A stretch of 64,000 nucleotides of DNA from Andeanibacterium sp035497315. Its GTDB lineage: Bacteria; Pseudomonadota; Alphaproteobacteria; Sphingomonadales; Sphingomonadaceae. The notes beneath the pieces were generated by a model. That model was not told the origin of the DNA and did no database searches. It saw only the letters and a list, made by a program, of their open reading frames with translations. The stretch spans positions 38,119 to 102,118 of the forward strand of contig DATJDU010000084.1 in the NCBI GenBank assembly GCA_035497315.1. The letters run 5' to 3'. A program made the translations under genes and the position numbers. Position 1 is the stretch's first letter; each line of letters opens with the position of its first letter. Below, one piece after another: positions 51,603-60,589 of the stretch.

Positions 51603-53111
51603 TTGGTCGCACTCGTATCGACGGTCGCTTATCTCGGGCTGGAAGCGCGCGCGGTGGAAGTGCAATGCCAGGTGGCGCCGGGCGTTCCGCGCTTCGCCAT
51701 CGTCGGCCTGCCGGACAAGGCCGTGGGCGAGAGCCGGGAACGGGTGCAGGCCGCGCTTGCCGCCATGGGCCTGTCGCTCCCGCCCAAACGGATCACGATC
51801 AACCTTTCCCCGGCGGATTTGCCCAAGGAAGGCAGCCATTACGATCTGCCCATCGCCCTCGCCCTGCTCGGCGCCATGGGCGTGACCGATGCGGAGCAGC
51901 TGGCCGACTGGGTGGCAGTGGGCGAACTGGCGCTGGATGGCCGGATCGTGCCCTCCCCCGGCGTATTGCTCGCCGCAATCCACGCCAGCCAGCAGGAAAA
52001 GGGCCTGATTTGCCCCGCCGCGCAAGGGGCGGAGGCGCGCTGGGCTTCCGGAGTGCCGGTCTGCGCCGCGCCCGATCTGGTCAGCCTGCTCAATCACCTC
52101 AAAGGGAGCCAGCGCCTGCCAGAGCCGGAGCCGGGCGAAGTGGACGAGCCTGTGCGCGGGCCGGATCTACGCCAGGTGAAGGGGCAGGAGACCGCCAAGC
52201 GCGCGCTGGAGATCGCGGCGGCGGGTGGGCACAACCTTTTGATGATCGGCCCGCCGGGCGCGGGCAAGTCGCTGCTCGCCTCCTGCCTGCCGGGCATATT
52301 GCCGGACCTTACCCCGCCAGAGGCGCTGGAAGTTTCCATGGTCGCTTCGGTCGCGGGCGAGCTGGAGGGCGGGCGGATCAGCCGCACACGGCCGTTCCGC
52401 AGCCCGCATCATTCCGCTTCCATGGCCGCGCTGACCGGTGGGGGCCTGCGGGTGCGGCCGGGCGAAGTTTCCATGGCGCATCTGGGCGTGCTGTTCCTTG
52501 ACGAACTGCCTGAATTCCAGCGCGCCGTGCTCGACAGTCTGCGCCAGCCGCTGGAGACCGGCGAGGTCAGTGTGGCGCGGGCGAATGCCCATGTCACTTT
52601 CCCTGCCCGCGTGCAGCTGGTGGCGGCGATGAACCCGTGCCGCTGCGGCCACCTGGGCGATCCGGCTCTCGCCTGCAGCCGCGCACCGCGCTGCGCCGCC
52701 GATTATCAGAGCAAGGTTTCCGGCCCGCTGCTCGACCGGATCGATTTGCATGTGGAAGTCGATCCGGTCAGCGCGGCGGATCTCGCTTTGCCCCCGCCTG
52801 CCGAAGGATCGGTCGAAGTCGCCGCCCGCGTTGCCCGCGCCCGCCAAGTGCAAAGCGCCCGCTCGGAGGAAACCGGCGCACGCACCAATGCGGAGCTGAA
52901 TGGCGAAGCGCTGGACAAATACGCCGCGCCCGACGAGGCCGGACACAAGCTGCTGCTGCAGGCGGCCGAGGCCATGCGCCTCTCGGCGCGCGGATATACC
53001 AGGATGCTGCGTGTGGCTCGCACCATCGCGGACCTTTCGGGCGCGCAGCAGATCGGGCGGATTCACATTGCCGAGGCGCTGAGCTACAGAAGACAACCTC
53101 CTCGCGCCTGA
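51603..53111 (+). CDS. comM: YifB/ComM family Mg chelatase-like AAA ATPase
   Basis: ComM is a hexameric helicase that widens integration of donor DNA in natural transformation. I chose TTG at 51603 (LVALVSTVAYLGLEARAVEV) from the family start and a nearby GGGGG; an ATG at 51546 is in frame but its ribosome site is poor. The 502-residue protein has a Lon-like N-terminal domain (FAIVGLPDKAVGESRERV), Walker A GPPGAGKSLLA, Walker B LFLDELPEF and a zinc-like CRCGHLGDP...C cluster. Confidence 0.92.
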   Translation: MVALVSTVAYLGLEARAVEVQCQVAPGVPRFAIVGLPDKAVGESRERVQAALAAMGLSLPPKRITINLSPADLPKEGSHYDLPIALALLGAMGVTDAEQLADWVAVGELALDGRIVPSPGVLLAAIHASQQEKGLICPAAQGAEARWASGVPVCAAPDLVSLLNHLKGSQRLPEPEPGEVDEPVRGPDLRQVKGQETAKRALEIAAAGGHNLLMIGPPGAGKSLLASCLPGILPDLTPPEALEVSMVASVAGELEGGRISRTRPFRSPHHSASMAALTGGGLRVRPGEVSMAHLGVLFLDELPEFQRAVLDSLRQPLETGEVSVARANAHVTFPARVQLVAAMNPCRCGHLGDPALACSRAPRCAADYQSKVSGPLLDRIDLHVEVDPVSAADLALPPPAEGSVEVAARVARARQVQSARSEETGARTNAELNGEALDKYAAPDEAGHKLLLQAAEAMRLSARGYTRMLRVARTIADLSGAQQIGRIHIAEALSYRRQPPRA

Positions 53112-53122
53112 AAAGCCCAGCA

Positions 53123-53620
53123 ATGCCGACCTCCGATCTCACTATCCGCCCCGCAACCGACGCCGATCATGACGCCATCTGGGCGATTCTGGAGCCGGTG
53201 ATCCGCGACGGGGCGACCTATCCGCTCGATCCCGCGCTCGATCGGGTCGGGGCGTTCGAATATTGGTTCGCGCCTGACAAGGCGATCTTCGTGGCAGAGA
53301 CGGACGGCGCAGTGCTGGGCACCTATTATCTCAAGCCCAATTCCACCGGCCTTGCCGATCACGTCGCCAATGCCGGCTATATGACCCATCCCGCCGCACG
53401 GGGAAAAGGTGTCGCCAACGCAATGGCGCGTGACAGCTTCGATCGGGCAAAAGCGGCCGGATATCGCGCAATGCAGTTCAATCTGGTGATCGCCACCAAC
53501 GATCAGGCCCTGCGCCTGTGGCAAAAGCTGGGCCTGCAGGTGGTGGGCCGCCTGCCCGAGGCATTCCGACACAAGCGGCTGGGCTATGTCGATGCCTTCG
53601 TGATGCACCGGGCGCTCTGA
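53123..53620 (+). CDS. GNAT family N-acetyltransferase
   Basis: This 165-residue protein begins at ATG 53123 (MPTSDLTIRPATDADHDAIW), 11 bases after the ComM stop. The acetyl-CoA site is AARGKGVANAM and the motif B region has FNLVIATNDQALRLWQKLG. Substrate is unknown; L-amino-acid or phosphinothricin acetyltransferase relatives share the pattern. Confidence 0.9.
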   Translation: MPTSDLTIRPATDADHDAIWAILEPVIRDGATYPLDPALDRVGAFEYWFAPDKAIFVAETDGAVLGTYYLKPNSTGLADHVANAGYMTHPAARGKGVANAMARDSFDRAKAAGYRAMQFNLVIATNDQALRLWQKLGLQVVGRLPEAFRHKRLGYVDAFVMHRAL

Positions 53621-53623
53621 CGA

Positions 53624-54157
53624 TCAGAGATTCGGGTCCGGCTCGGCCGCTTCCCTGCCGCAGCATTCTCCCAGCCGCGAACGGTCCTGCCAGCGCAGTT
53701 CGGCATATTTGAGCGGGCGCCCGTCATGGGCATGCATGGAGATCGGTGCAATCGGCAGCCAGTCGCGCGAATCGACCAGCACCGGGTTCGACGCCTCCTG
53801 CATCGTATATTTTTCGCCCCATTGGCGCAGGGCGAGCATCGCGGGCAACAGATCGATACCCTTTTCGGTGAGGCGATATTCGATCTTGCGCCGGTCGTCC
53901 GGGCAAGGTTCGCGCTTGAGCACGCCGTGCTCCACCAGCTTGGCGAGGCGGTTGGACAGGATGTTGCGCGCGATGCCCAGCTCGCTGAGGAATTCCTCGA
54001 AATGGCATAGCTTGTTGAAGGCCGCGCGCAGGATCATGAACGACCAGCGCTCGCCCATCACTTCCAGCGCCTGCGGAAGTCCGCACGCAACTACGTCTGA
54101 TAATTGCTCGCGCAGGGCGGCAGTCCTCTTCCCGTCAATCTCTTGCCTAATCACCAT
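53624..54157 (-). CDS. HxlR family transcriptional regulator
   Basis: This 177-residue protein has the HxlR winged-helix domain (about 25-110): MGERWSFMILRAAF, RNILSNRLAKLVEHGVLKRE and YRLTEKGIDLLPAM. A C-terminal extension of about 55 residues is added to the usual length. The Cys near the N-terminus (VVACGLPQAL) is where redox-sensing HxlR proteins carry theirs. It is divergent from a CC_3452 gene, with a perfect palindrome between them that may be its operator. Confidence 0.92.
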   Translation of the reverse strand: MVIRQEIDGKRTAALREQLSDVVACGLPQALEVMGERWSFMILRAAFNKLCHFEEFLSELGIARNILSNRLAKLVEHGVLKREPCPDDRRKIEYRLTEKGIDLLPAMLALRQWGEKYTMQEASNPVLVDSRDWLPIAPISMHAHDGRPLKYAELRWQDRSRLGECCGREAAEPDPNL

Positions 54158-54186
54158 GCCCCATCGCCAAAGCGCAATACATTTTT

Positions 54187-54196
54187 AGTTGCAACT
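54187..54196. promoter_or_regulatory. candidate HxlR operator palindrome
   Basis: AGTTGCAACT is a perfect 10-bp palindrome 30 bases before the hxlR-type start and about 55 before the divergent gene. A TATATA stretch (near 54209-54214) downstream could be the -10 of the divergent gene. Confidence 0.4.
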
Positions 54197-54250
54197 CAAA
54201 ACCCACTTATATAGGTAGCGATTCGCAACGGAATTCAGAGGGAATTCGCC

Positions 54251-54592
54251 ATGATCCGCTTTTTCAGTGCCGCCCGGCACAGCAGCGCCGCTCTTGCCGT
54301 TTCGACACTTGCGCTCGCGGGTGTTTCGGCAAGCCTCGCCCCGGCCCCGGCATTCGCCGCCGGCAATGCTTTCTACCGGGCAGAACTGGCCGAGCCGCTT
54401 GCCGCTCCGCGCCGCGAGATTCTCAATGGTGTGATCTGGAATTGCGCGGAATCGATCTGCACCGGCACCAAGGGCGGTTCCCGGGCCGAGCTGGAATGTA
54501 CCCGCCTGGCGCAGAAAGTCGGCACCATTGCCGCATTCGCCAAGGGCGAGGATGCGCTGGACGAGACCGCACTGGCCCGCTGCAATAAGTAG
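54251..54592 (+). CDS. CC_3452 family secreted protein
   Basis: This 113-residue protein has a signal peptide ending PAFAAG and a short mature part with the CC_3452 pattern: FYRAELAEPL, VIWNCAESICTG, ECTRLAQKVG and ALARCNK, including four conserved Cys. The family is found in alphaproteobacteria, mainly sphingomonads and Caulobacter, and has no known function. It is divergent from the HxlR regulator and closed by a terminator. Confidence 0.85.
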   Translation: MIRFFSAARHSSAALAVSTLALAGVSASLAPAPAFAAGNAFYRAELAEPLAAPRREILNGVIWNCAESICTGTKGGSRAELECTRLAQKVGTIAAFAKGEDALDETALARCNK

Positions 54593-54637
54593 CTTACCCC
54601 GTCCCGGCCCCTGCCCCATCACTCCGGCCGGGATTTG

Positions 54638-54673
54638 AGGGCCCCTGCGAGCTTGCGCCGCGGGGGCCCTTTT
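54638..54673 (+). terminator. terminator after CC_3452 gene
   Basis: AGGGCCCC (54638-54645) pairs with GGGGCCCT (54663-54670), with a 17-base loop able to pair further, followed by TTTTCC. It also lies just after the convergent HAD gene end. Confidence 0.7.
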
Positions 54674-54683
54674 CCTTTCCGGA

Positions 54684-55310
54684 TCAGGCCAGCAGGCCCA
54701 GCGCCTTCAGGTCCGCCTCAAGCCCTGCCGCATCGGTGAAGAGATGCCCGTTCCAGCCGCATTCGCGCGCGCTGGCGATATTGGCGGGATTATCGTCCAC
54801 GAACAGCATCGCCCCCGGCGCGTGGCCGAAGCGCTGTTCCGCCAGCCGGTAGATCGCCGGATCGGGCTTGGCGAGCTTCTCCGTGCCCGAAACGACAATA
54901 TCGCGGAACAGGTCGAATACCGGGCGGCCGGGGCGGAACATCGTCCAGAACTCATGCCCGAAATTGGTGATCGCATAGAGCGGCACGCCCTGGGTATGCA
55001 GCGCTTCGGCCAGTTCGATCGTGCCTTCCACCGGGCCGGGCACTGTCTCGTTGAAGCGGGTGGCATAGGCGCGGATCAGATCGGCATGCCCGGGGTAGAG
55101 CGCGATCCGTTCCGGCACCATATCTGCCAGCGCCCGGCCGTGGTCATGTTCGAAATGCCAGTCTTCGGTGACGACATTTTCAAGGAACCAGTCGAGTTCC
55201 TCGCGATCATCGATCAGCTTCTCGAACAGATAGCGCAGGTTCCACTGATAGAGCACGCGCCCGACGTCGAACACGACGGCTTCGATTTGTTTTCCGGCAG
55301 TCTGGCTCAT
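54684..55310 (-). CDS. HAD family hydrolase (YihX-like)
   Basis: This 208-residue protein starts at ATG 55310 (MSQTAGKQIEAVVFDVGRVL). Motif I is FDVGRVL (Asp nucleophile with Gly at the +2 position, as in YihX-type sugar phosphatases), motif II is AITNFG, the Lys is in EKLAKPDPAIY and motif IV is LFVDDNPANI. It is a cytosolic phosphatase or dehalogenase-like enzyme; substrate unknown. Confidence 0.9.
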   Translation of the reverse strand: MSQTAGKQIEAVVFDVGRVLYQWNLRYLFEKLIDDREELDWFLENVVTEDWHFEHDHGRALADMVPERIALYPGHADLIRAYATRFNETVPGPVEGTIELAEALHTQGVPLYAITNFGHEFWTMFRPGRPVFDLFRDIVVSGTEKLAKPDPAIYRLAEQRFGHAPGAMLFVDDNPANIASARECGWNGHLFTDAAGLEADLKALGLLA

Positions 55311-55365
55311 GCGTCCTCGGGGCGAATCGGCAACGGGCTGATCGCAGTCACGGATTGCAGACATA

Positions 55366-55391
55366 AGAAAAGCCCCCGCTTTCGCAGGGGC
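55366..55391 (-). terminator. terminator of rpmJ
   Basis: Read on the minus strand, the stem 55391-55384 with 55379-55372 has one mismatch and ends in a TTTTCTT run. It separates rpmJ from the HAD gene. Confidence 0.75.
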
Positions 55392-55435
55392 CTCTCTTCA
55401 AATCCCGCCACGGCAATGCCGCGGCGAGGCAGACA

Positions 55436-55561
55436 TCAACCCTGGCGCGCCTTGAAGCGGCGGTTGGTCTTGTTGATCACATAGGTCCGGCCACGGCGAC
55501 GAATCACGCGGCAATCCCGGTGGCGGTCCTTGAGCGACTTGAGGCTGTTGCGAATCTTCAT
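55436..55561 (-). CDS. rpmJ: 50S ribosomal protein L36
   Basis: This 41-residue basic protein (MKIRNSLKSLKDRHRDCRVI at the start, RRFKARQG at the end) is the longer alphaproteobacterial L36. It retains one Cys rather than the four-Cys zinc form. The start is ATG at 55561; a terminator follows. Confidence 0.95.
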   Translation of the reverse strand: MKIRNSLKSLKDRHRDCRVIRRRGRTYVINKTNRRFKARQG

Positions 55562-55632
55562 GGCTCTATCTCGTCTGCGGGATTACCCGCTGAAAATTGA
55601 AGCCGGGCCGTTAAGGGTGATGGGCTCCCAAG

Positions 55633-56637
55633 TCAACCTTCCCCACGGATTTCGCTCAATTTCCGCTCCCAGGCGAGCGCATGAGTGACGATTGTGTCCA
55701 GATCGGCATGTTGCGGCACCCAGGGAAGGGTCTGCTTGATCCGGCGATTGTCCGAAATCAGCGAATCGGGGTCTCCTGCACGGCGGGGGCCCATGATCCG
55801 GCTGATCGTGCGATTGGTCACCCGGTCCACCGCGTCGAGCACTTCGAGCACGGAGAAGCCCCGGCCATAGCCGCAATTCATGGTGAGCGATTGCTGCGGC
55901 CTCGCGATCAGTTCCTCCAGCGCCAGCACATGCGCCTCGGCGAGATCGGAGACATGGATGTAATCGCGCACCCCGGTGCCATCGGGCGTATCGTAATCCG
56001 TGCCGAACACCTGCACATCGTCGCGCTTGCCCAGCGCCGCCTCCACCGCGACCTTGATCAGGTGAGTCGCCCCGGCGGTGGACTGGCCCGTGCGCGCCTG
56101 CGGATCGGCGCCCGCCACGTTGAAATAGCGCAGGGCGCAATAGTTCAGCGGATGGGCCCTGGCCGTGTCCGCCAGCATGATCTCGGTCATCAGCTTCGAC
56201 ATGCCATAGGGATTGATCGGCAGCTTCGGACTATCCTCGCTCACCGGGGAGACTTCCGGAACACCATAGGTCGCCGCGGTGGAGCTGAAGATGAAATGCT
56301 TCACCCCGCCCGTCACTGCCGATTCGATCAACGCGCGGCTCTTGGCGGTGTTGTTGTGATAATATTTGAGCGGATTCTCCACCGATTCAGGCACGATGAT
56401 CGATCCCGCGAAATGCATCACCGCACCGATGCCGCGTTCGGCAATGATCCGCGCCAGCAGCGCCCCATCCTCGATATCCCCTTCGTAGAGAGGCACTCCA
56501 TCGGGCACGGCGAAACGGAAGCCGGTGGTGAGATTGTCGATCACAGCCACGTCCCACCCGCGATCGAGCAAAGCGAGGACTGCGTGGCTGCCGATATAGC
56601 CGGCACCGCCGGTAACGAGCACGGGAAGTCTGGTCAT
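55633..56637 (-). CDS. galE: UDP-glucose 4-epimerase
   Basis: GalE interconverts UDP-glucose and UDP-galactose for surface polysaccharides. The ATG at 56637 (MTRLPVLVTGGAGYIGSH) gives 334 residues; the upstream extension is not real. NAD motif GGAGYIGSH, SSTAATYG and the catalytic YxxxK in NPYGMSKLMTE are present. It is divergent from a DUF4136-like gene. Confidence 0.95.
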   Translation of the reverse strand: MTRLPVLVTGGAGYIGSHAVLALLDRGWDVAVIDNLTTGFRFAVPDGVPLYEGDIEDGALLARIIAERGIGAVMHFAGSIIVPESVENPLKYYHNNTAKSRALIESAVTGGVKHFIFSSTAATYGVPEVSPVSEDSPKLPINPYGMSKLMTEIMLADTARAHPLNYCALRYFNVAGADPQARTGQSTAGATHLIKVAVEAALGKRDDVQVFGTDYDTPDGTGVRDYIHVSDLAEAHVLALEELIARPQQSLTMNCGYGRGFSVLEVLDAVDRVTNRTISRIMGPRRAGDPDSLISDNRRIKQTLPWVPQHADLDTIVTHALAWERKLSEIRGEG

Positions 56638-56767
56638 GGACGGGCTGCTATCATTGCTGGACGACGGATTGGTTAAAGGCGCATTGCGGGTGCGGTTCAT
56701 AGCCGGGCAATCCGTCAGGGGATAGGCTGGGTGGGCTCCCAACGAAAAACCGGACATTCGGATCGCC

Positions 56768-57667
56768 ATGCCCCACTCTTCCCGCCGCATCTTCCCGCGA
56801 TCCGCCGCCGTCAGGCGAGCCGGAATTGCCTGCATTGCCGCCCTTGCCCTGCTTCCGGCGACACAGGCCTTTGCCGGGCCGCCCGCATGGGGCGGCGGCT
56901 GGGGAAATAGTGGCTGGGGAGGCAGCGACTGGGGCAGGCCCACCAGCAGCTTCGACCGGCCCTATTCCCGCATCTCCCCGCGCAGCGACCAGAGCAACAA
57001 GGAAGGCGAAGTGGAAGTGACCCGCTTCGTAGTAGAAGGCGATGCGGCCAGCGCGCTGGGCCATGGCCCGGTGAAAGTGGTGGTCCTTTCCAACGAAGCC
57101 CCGCCGGAACGTGGCCGCCAGCCGGGCCGCGCGGCCTATGACGATATGCCGCCCCCCGGCGACGATGCGCCGTCCGACGGCCCCGCCTATGGCCCGCCCA
57201 CGCCCTCGGCCGCATCCGCCTCGCCACGCGACGAGCGTGAGAATGCAATCTTCGAAGCCGCCATGATCGACCAGCTGGTGAAGGCCGGATACGATACGCA
57301 AACCGCGCCGGACGGGCAGGGCCAGCTTGTCGAGCTGCGCATCACTCACGGCGTGGCCCAGCCCGCAGAACTTCCGCGCAAGCCGGTGAGCGGCGAGATG
57401 GACGTGGGCGTTTCCAATCGCGGCACGATGATGGGTCTGGGGATCAATATCGATCTTACCAAGCCGAAGAAGGCGCTGCTTTCCACTCGCGTCGAAGTGC
57501 GGATTCGCGATGCCGCCAGCGACACGGTCCTGTGGGAAGGCCGCGGCGATATCGCCACGCGCGATGGCAGCGAGAAATGGACCAGCCAGGCCATCGCCAC
57601 CCAGCTGGCCGAAGCCCTGTTCCGCAAGTTCCCCGGCAAGAATGGCGAGACCTTCTCGCTGAACTGA
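56768..57667 (+). CDS. secreted DUF4136-like protein with disordered linker
   Basis: This 299-residue protein has a signal peptide (ending QAFAGPP), a Gly/Trp-rich segment (WGGGWGNSGWGGSDWG), a conserved VEVTRF segment, a Pro/Ala-rich linker (about 115-160) and a C-terminal domain (about 160-299) with GLGINIDLTKPK, VEVRIRDAAS and FPGKNGETFSL. These elements recur in the next gene, so the pair arose by duplication. Function unknown. Confidence 0.8.
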   Translation: MPHSSRRIFPRSAAVRRAGIACIAALALLPATQAFAGPPAWGGGWGNSGWGGSDWGRPTSSFDRPYSRISPRSDQSNKEGEVEVTRFVVEGDAASALGHGPVKVVVLSNEAPPERGRQPGRAAYDDMPPPGDDAPSDGPAYGPPTPSAASASPRDERENAIFEAAMIDQLVKAGYDTQTAPDGQGQLVELRITHGVAQPAELPRKPVSGEMDVGVSNRGTMMGLGINIDLTKPKKALLSTRVEVRIRDAASDTVLWEGRGDIATRDGSEKWTSQAIATQLAEALFRKFPGKNGETFSLN

Positions 57668-57739
57668 CCCTCCGCCGCACGCCGCGCTTGCATCCTTGCC
57701 GCTTCGCACCCAGAATCGGCGCGTCGCCCAGGGAGGGGC

Positions 57740-58351
57740 ATGAGAATGACAAGGATCCGCACCGCCATCCTCGCCGCCAGCGCGGTCGCCGCCATGGCCC
57801 TTTCCGGCTGCATGACGCCGGTCGGCCCGGTGGAAGTGACCCGCTTCCACGATGCCACCCGGCTTTCCCAGCTGGGCCATGGCACCATCGCGGTGGAGAA
57901 CGCCCCCGGGCTCGATCCCAAATCGCTCGAACTGGCGAGCTACAGGCAGGCCGTGGGGCGCGAGCTGACCCGGCTGGGCTATGAGCTGGTCGCCGAAGGA
58001 ACCGGCACCCAGGTCGCCGTGGTCCGGCTGGATCGAACCACCATCCAGCCCGATGGCGAGCGCAGCCCCGTCAGCGTGGGCGGCGGGGCCTCTGTCGGCT
58101 CCTATGGCTCGGGCGTTGGGCTGGGCATCGGGATCGATCTTTCCGGCAAGCCCAAGGCGCAGGTGGACACAAGGCTGGGAGTGATGATCCGCGACCGGGC
58201 GAGCGGGCAGACCCTGTGGGAAGGCCGGGCGAATTTCATCGTCCGCGCCGATGCCCCGCTGGCGCAGACCGCGCTTGGCGCACCCAAGATGGCCGCCGCC
58301 CTGTTCGGCGGCTTCCCCGGCAACAATGGCGAAACGGTTGAGGTAAAGTGA
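57740..58351 (+). CDS. DUF4136-like lipoprotein
   Basis: This 203-residue protein has a lipoprotein signal with lipobox ALSGC, then VEVTRFHDATR, GLGIGIDLSGKPK, LGVMIRDRASGQTLWEGRA and FPGNNGETVEVK, matching the upstream gene without its linker. It is probably an outer-membrane lipoprotein. Its stop overlaps the GTG of the carboxypeptidase gene (GTGA). An alternative ATG lies two codons in (57746). Confidence 0.85.
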   Translation: MRMTRIRTAILAASAVAAMALSGCMTPVGPVEVTRFHDATRLSQLGHGTIAVENAPGLDPKSLELASYRQAVGRELTRLGYELVAEGTGTQVAVVRLDRTTIQPDGERSPVSVGGGASVGSYGSGVGLGIGIDLSGKPKAQVDTRLGVMIRDRASGQTLWEGRANFIVRADAPLAQTALGAPKMAAALFGGFPGNNGETVEVK

Positions 58352-59484
58352 GCAAGCAACCCATCAGGATCGACGCCGGTTTCGACGCCGGCAATATCGA
58401 AGTTCTGGAAGTCTCCGGCGCCAGCGCGAAGCTGGCGATCCGCAAGGATCATTTGTCGGACTTCTTCCAATGGTTCCACTTCCGTGTTTCGGGTGCGGCT
58501 GGGCGCGAGCTGGTGCTGAAGATCACCGGACTGGATGCCTCTGCCTATCCCGATGGCTGGCCGGGCTATCGCGCCTGCGTTTCGGAAGACCGGGACTATT
58601 GGGCCCGCGCCGAAAGCAGCTTCGACCGCGCGGAAGACAATGGCACGCTGACCATTCGCTATACGCCGGAAGGCGGCACGGCCTGGTTCGCCTATTTCGC
58701 GCCCTATTCGATGGAGCGCCATCACGATCTGGTAGCGGAATCCGCCTGCTATGAAGGCGTGAGCCACCGCGTGCTGGGCACCACGCTCGACGGGCAGGCG
58801 ATCGACTGCCTGGAAATGGGCGAAGGCGAAACGCAGGTATGGCTCTATGCCCGCCAGCATCCGGGCGAAAGCATGGCCGAATGGTGGATGGAAGGGGCGC
58901 TGGAATGCCTCACCGATCCGGCCGATCCGGTCGGCCGCGTGCTGCGCGCCAGATGCCGCCTGCATGTGGTGCCCAACGCCAATCCCGACGGTTCGGCGCG
59001 CGGCCATTTGCGCACCAATGCAGCGGGCATCAACCTCAACCGCGAATGGGCCGAGCCGAGCGCGGAAAAGAGCCCCGAAGTGCTCGCCCTGCGCAATGCA
59101 ATGGATGAGACGGGCGTAGATTTCGCGATCGACGTGCATGGGGACGAGGCGATCCCGGCGGTGTTCCTCGCCGGCTTCGAAGGCATCCCCTCATGGACCG
59201 ACGAGCTGGGCGCGGCCTTCACCCGCTATCGCTCGATCCTCGAACGGCGCACGCCCGACTTCCAGACCGCGAAAGGCTATCCGGTGGCGCGGCCGGGACA
59301 GGCGAATCTTTCCATGTCCACCAACCAGCTGGCCGAACGCTTCGGCGCCTGTTCGATGACGCTGGAAATGCCGTTCAAGGACAATGACGATCTGCCCTGC
59401 GCCGAACAGGGCTGGAGTGCGGAGCGTTCGAAAATCCTCGGGCGGGATTGCCTTGCGGCGCTGGTGGAGTGGCTGGAGGGGTGA
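58348..59484 (+). CDS. M14-type cytosolic carboxypeptidase
   Basis: This 378-residue zinc carboxypeptidase belongs to the CCP-like M14 branch. The N-terminal beta domain (about 1-125) precedes the peptidase domain with zinc ligands in RQHPGESMAEWW (His, Glu) and DVHGDE (His), substrate-site NLNREW and the general base region SMTLEMPFKD. There is no signal peptide. It starts with GTG overlapping the lipoprotein stop. Confidence 0.92.
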   Translation: MSKQPIRIDAGFDAGNIEVLEVSGASAKLAIRKDHLSDFFQWFHFRVSGAAGRELVLKITGLDASAYPDGWPGYRACVSEDRDYWARAESSFDRAEDNGTLTIRYTPEGGTAWFAYFAPYSMERHHDLVAESACYEGVSHRVLGTTLDGQAIDCLEMGEGETQVWLYARQHPGESMAEWWMEGALECLTDPADPVGRVLRARCRLHVVPNANPDGSARGHLRTNAAGINLNREWAEPSAEKSPEVLALRNAMDETGVDFAIDVHGDEAIPAVFLAGFEGIPSWTDELGAAFTRYRSILERRTPDFQTAKGYPVARPGQANLSMSTNQLAERFGACSMTLEMPFKDNDDLPCAEQGWSAERSKILGRDCLAALVEWLEG

Positions 59485-59618
59485 GGTGAGGCGCCCTCTC
59501 CCCTTGGGAAGAGAAAGGCGGGGAGCCCGGACGTAACGTCCCATATGAGGCAAGGAAACCGCACAGCCCGCAGGCCTGTCGCTTCCTGCGTCGCGCGCGC
59601 TTTGCCACATCCTTGCCA

Positions 59619-60134
59619 TTACCTGTCGTCAGATGGCCCGCGCCCTTCCTTCCCGCGATTTCTCTCCAGCCGGTCTTCCAGTAAACGCAGCAGGGTGATC
59701 ATCACCAGGCTGATCGCCGAACCGACTGTCACCAGTGGCCACTGTCCTGCCCCGCAGGCAATGCCGACCACGGCGGCAAGCCAGAGGTTGGCAGCGGTGG
59801 TCAGGTTGCGCAGGCGGCCCTTGCTGAACACGATCAGCCCGGCGCCGATGATCCCCACGAAAGAGCCGGCCGCCTCGAAAATCCGCAGGGGGTCCATCCG
59901 ACTGCCCGCATTGGGCGCACCGAGCTGAAGATAGAGCGCAATAACGGAAATCGTCATCGCCGCCGCCGAAAAGCACACCAGCCCATGCGTGCGCAAACCC
60001 GCCGCGTGGCCACGAACTTCACGGTCGAGACCCAGCAGCAGGCCAATCAATGCCGCCGCGCCCAGCCGCAGCAAGATTTCGCTGTCGATAGCTCCCAACG
60101 GAGCGGGCGGATTGAGCAGCATGGCCTGTGTCAT
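59619..60134 (-). CDS. MgtC/SapB family membrane protein
   Basis: This 171-residue protein has about five helices and the family motif IGLLLGLDREVRGHAAGLRTHGLVCF. It has only the short MgtC membrane domain, without the C-terminal ACT-like part of virulence MgtC. Relatives act in magnesium stress and inhibit F-ATPase. cdd lies 27 bases upstream on the same strand. Confidence 0.92.
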   Translation of the reverse strand: MTQAMLLNPPAPLGAIDSEILLRLGAAALIGLLLGLDREVRGHAAGLRTHGLVCFSAAAMTISVIALYLQLGAPNAGSRMDPLRIFEAAGSFVGIIGAGLIVFSKGRLRNLTTAANLWLAAVVGIACGAGQWPLVTVGSAISLVMITLLRLLEDRLERNRGKEGRGPSDDR

Positions 60135-60161
60135 TCCCTCCCGCGGTCCCGTTCCCGGCCG

Positions 60162-60578
60162 CTATGCCAGACTTCCCGGCCCAAAGGCGCGCGGAAGCAG
60201 GGCCGAAAGCAGCACCGGTTCCGCCTCTTCCTTGCTGGCGCACCACACCACCGGATCGGTGCCGCCCAGATCGGCCAGTTCGAACAGCATCTGCCGGCAG
60301 CGCCCGCAAGGAGTGACTGGTGCCTTGCCCGATCCGATCACCGCAACCGCCTCCAGCCCCCCGCGATGCCCCTCGTTCATCGCCCGGGCCACCGCCGCCG
60401 CCTCCGCACAGAGCGACAGGCCGTAGCTGGCATTCTCTACATTGGCGCCGGTCACGATCGTCCCATCGGCAAAGCGCAGCGCAGCGCCCACGCGGAATTT
60501 CGAATAGGGCGCATAGGCGTTTTCCTGAGCACGCCGCGCCGCGATCACCAGTTCATCCCGGTCGGAATCGTCGCTCAT
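60162..60578 (-). CDS. cdd: cytidine deaminase
   Basis: Cdd deaminates cytidine and deoxycytidine in pyrimidine salvage. The 138-residue tetrameric-type enzyme has ANVENASYGLSLCAEAAAV (zinc Cys and catalytic Glu) and TPCGRCRQML (two zinc Cys). YAPYSKFRVGAALRFADG is the usual N-terminal signature. It follows the GH25-like gene by 11 bases. Confidence 0.95.
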   Translation of the reverse strand: MSDDSDRDELVIAARRAQENAYAPYSKFRVGAALRFADGTIVTGANVENASYGLSLCAEAAAVARAMNEGHRGGLEAVAVIGSGKAPVTPCGRCRQMLFELADLGGTDPVVWCASKEEAEPVLLSALLPRAFGPGSLA

Positions 60579-60589
60579 TGCTCAGTCCT

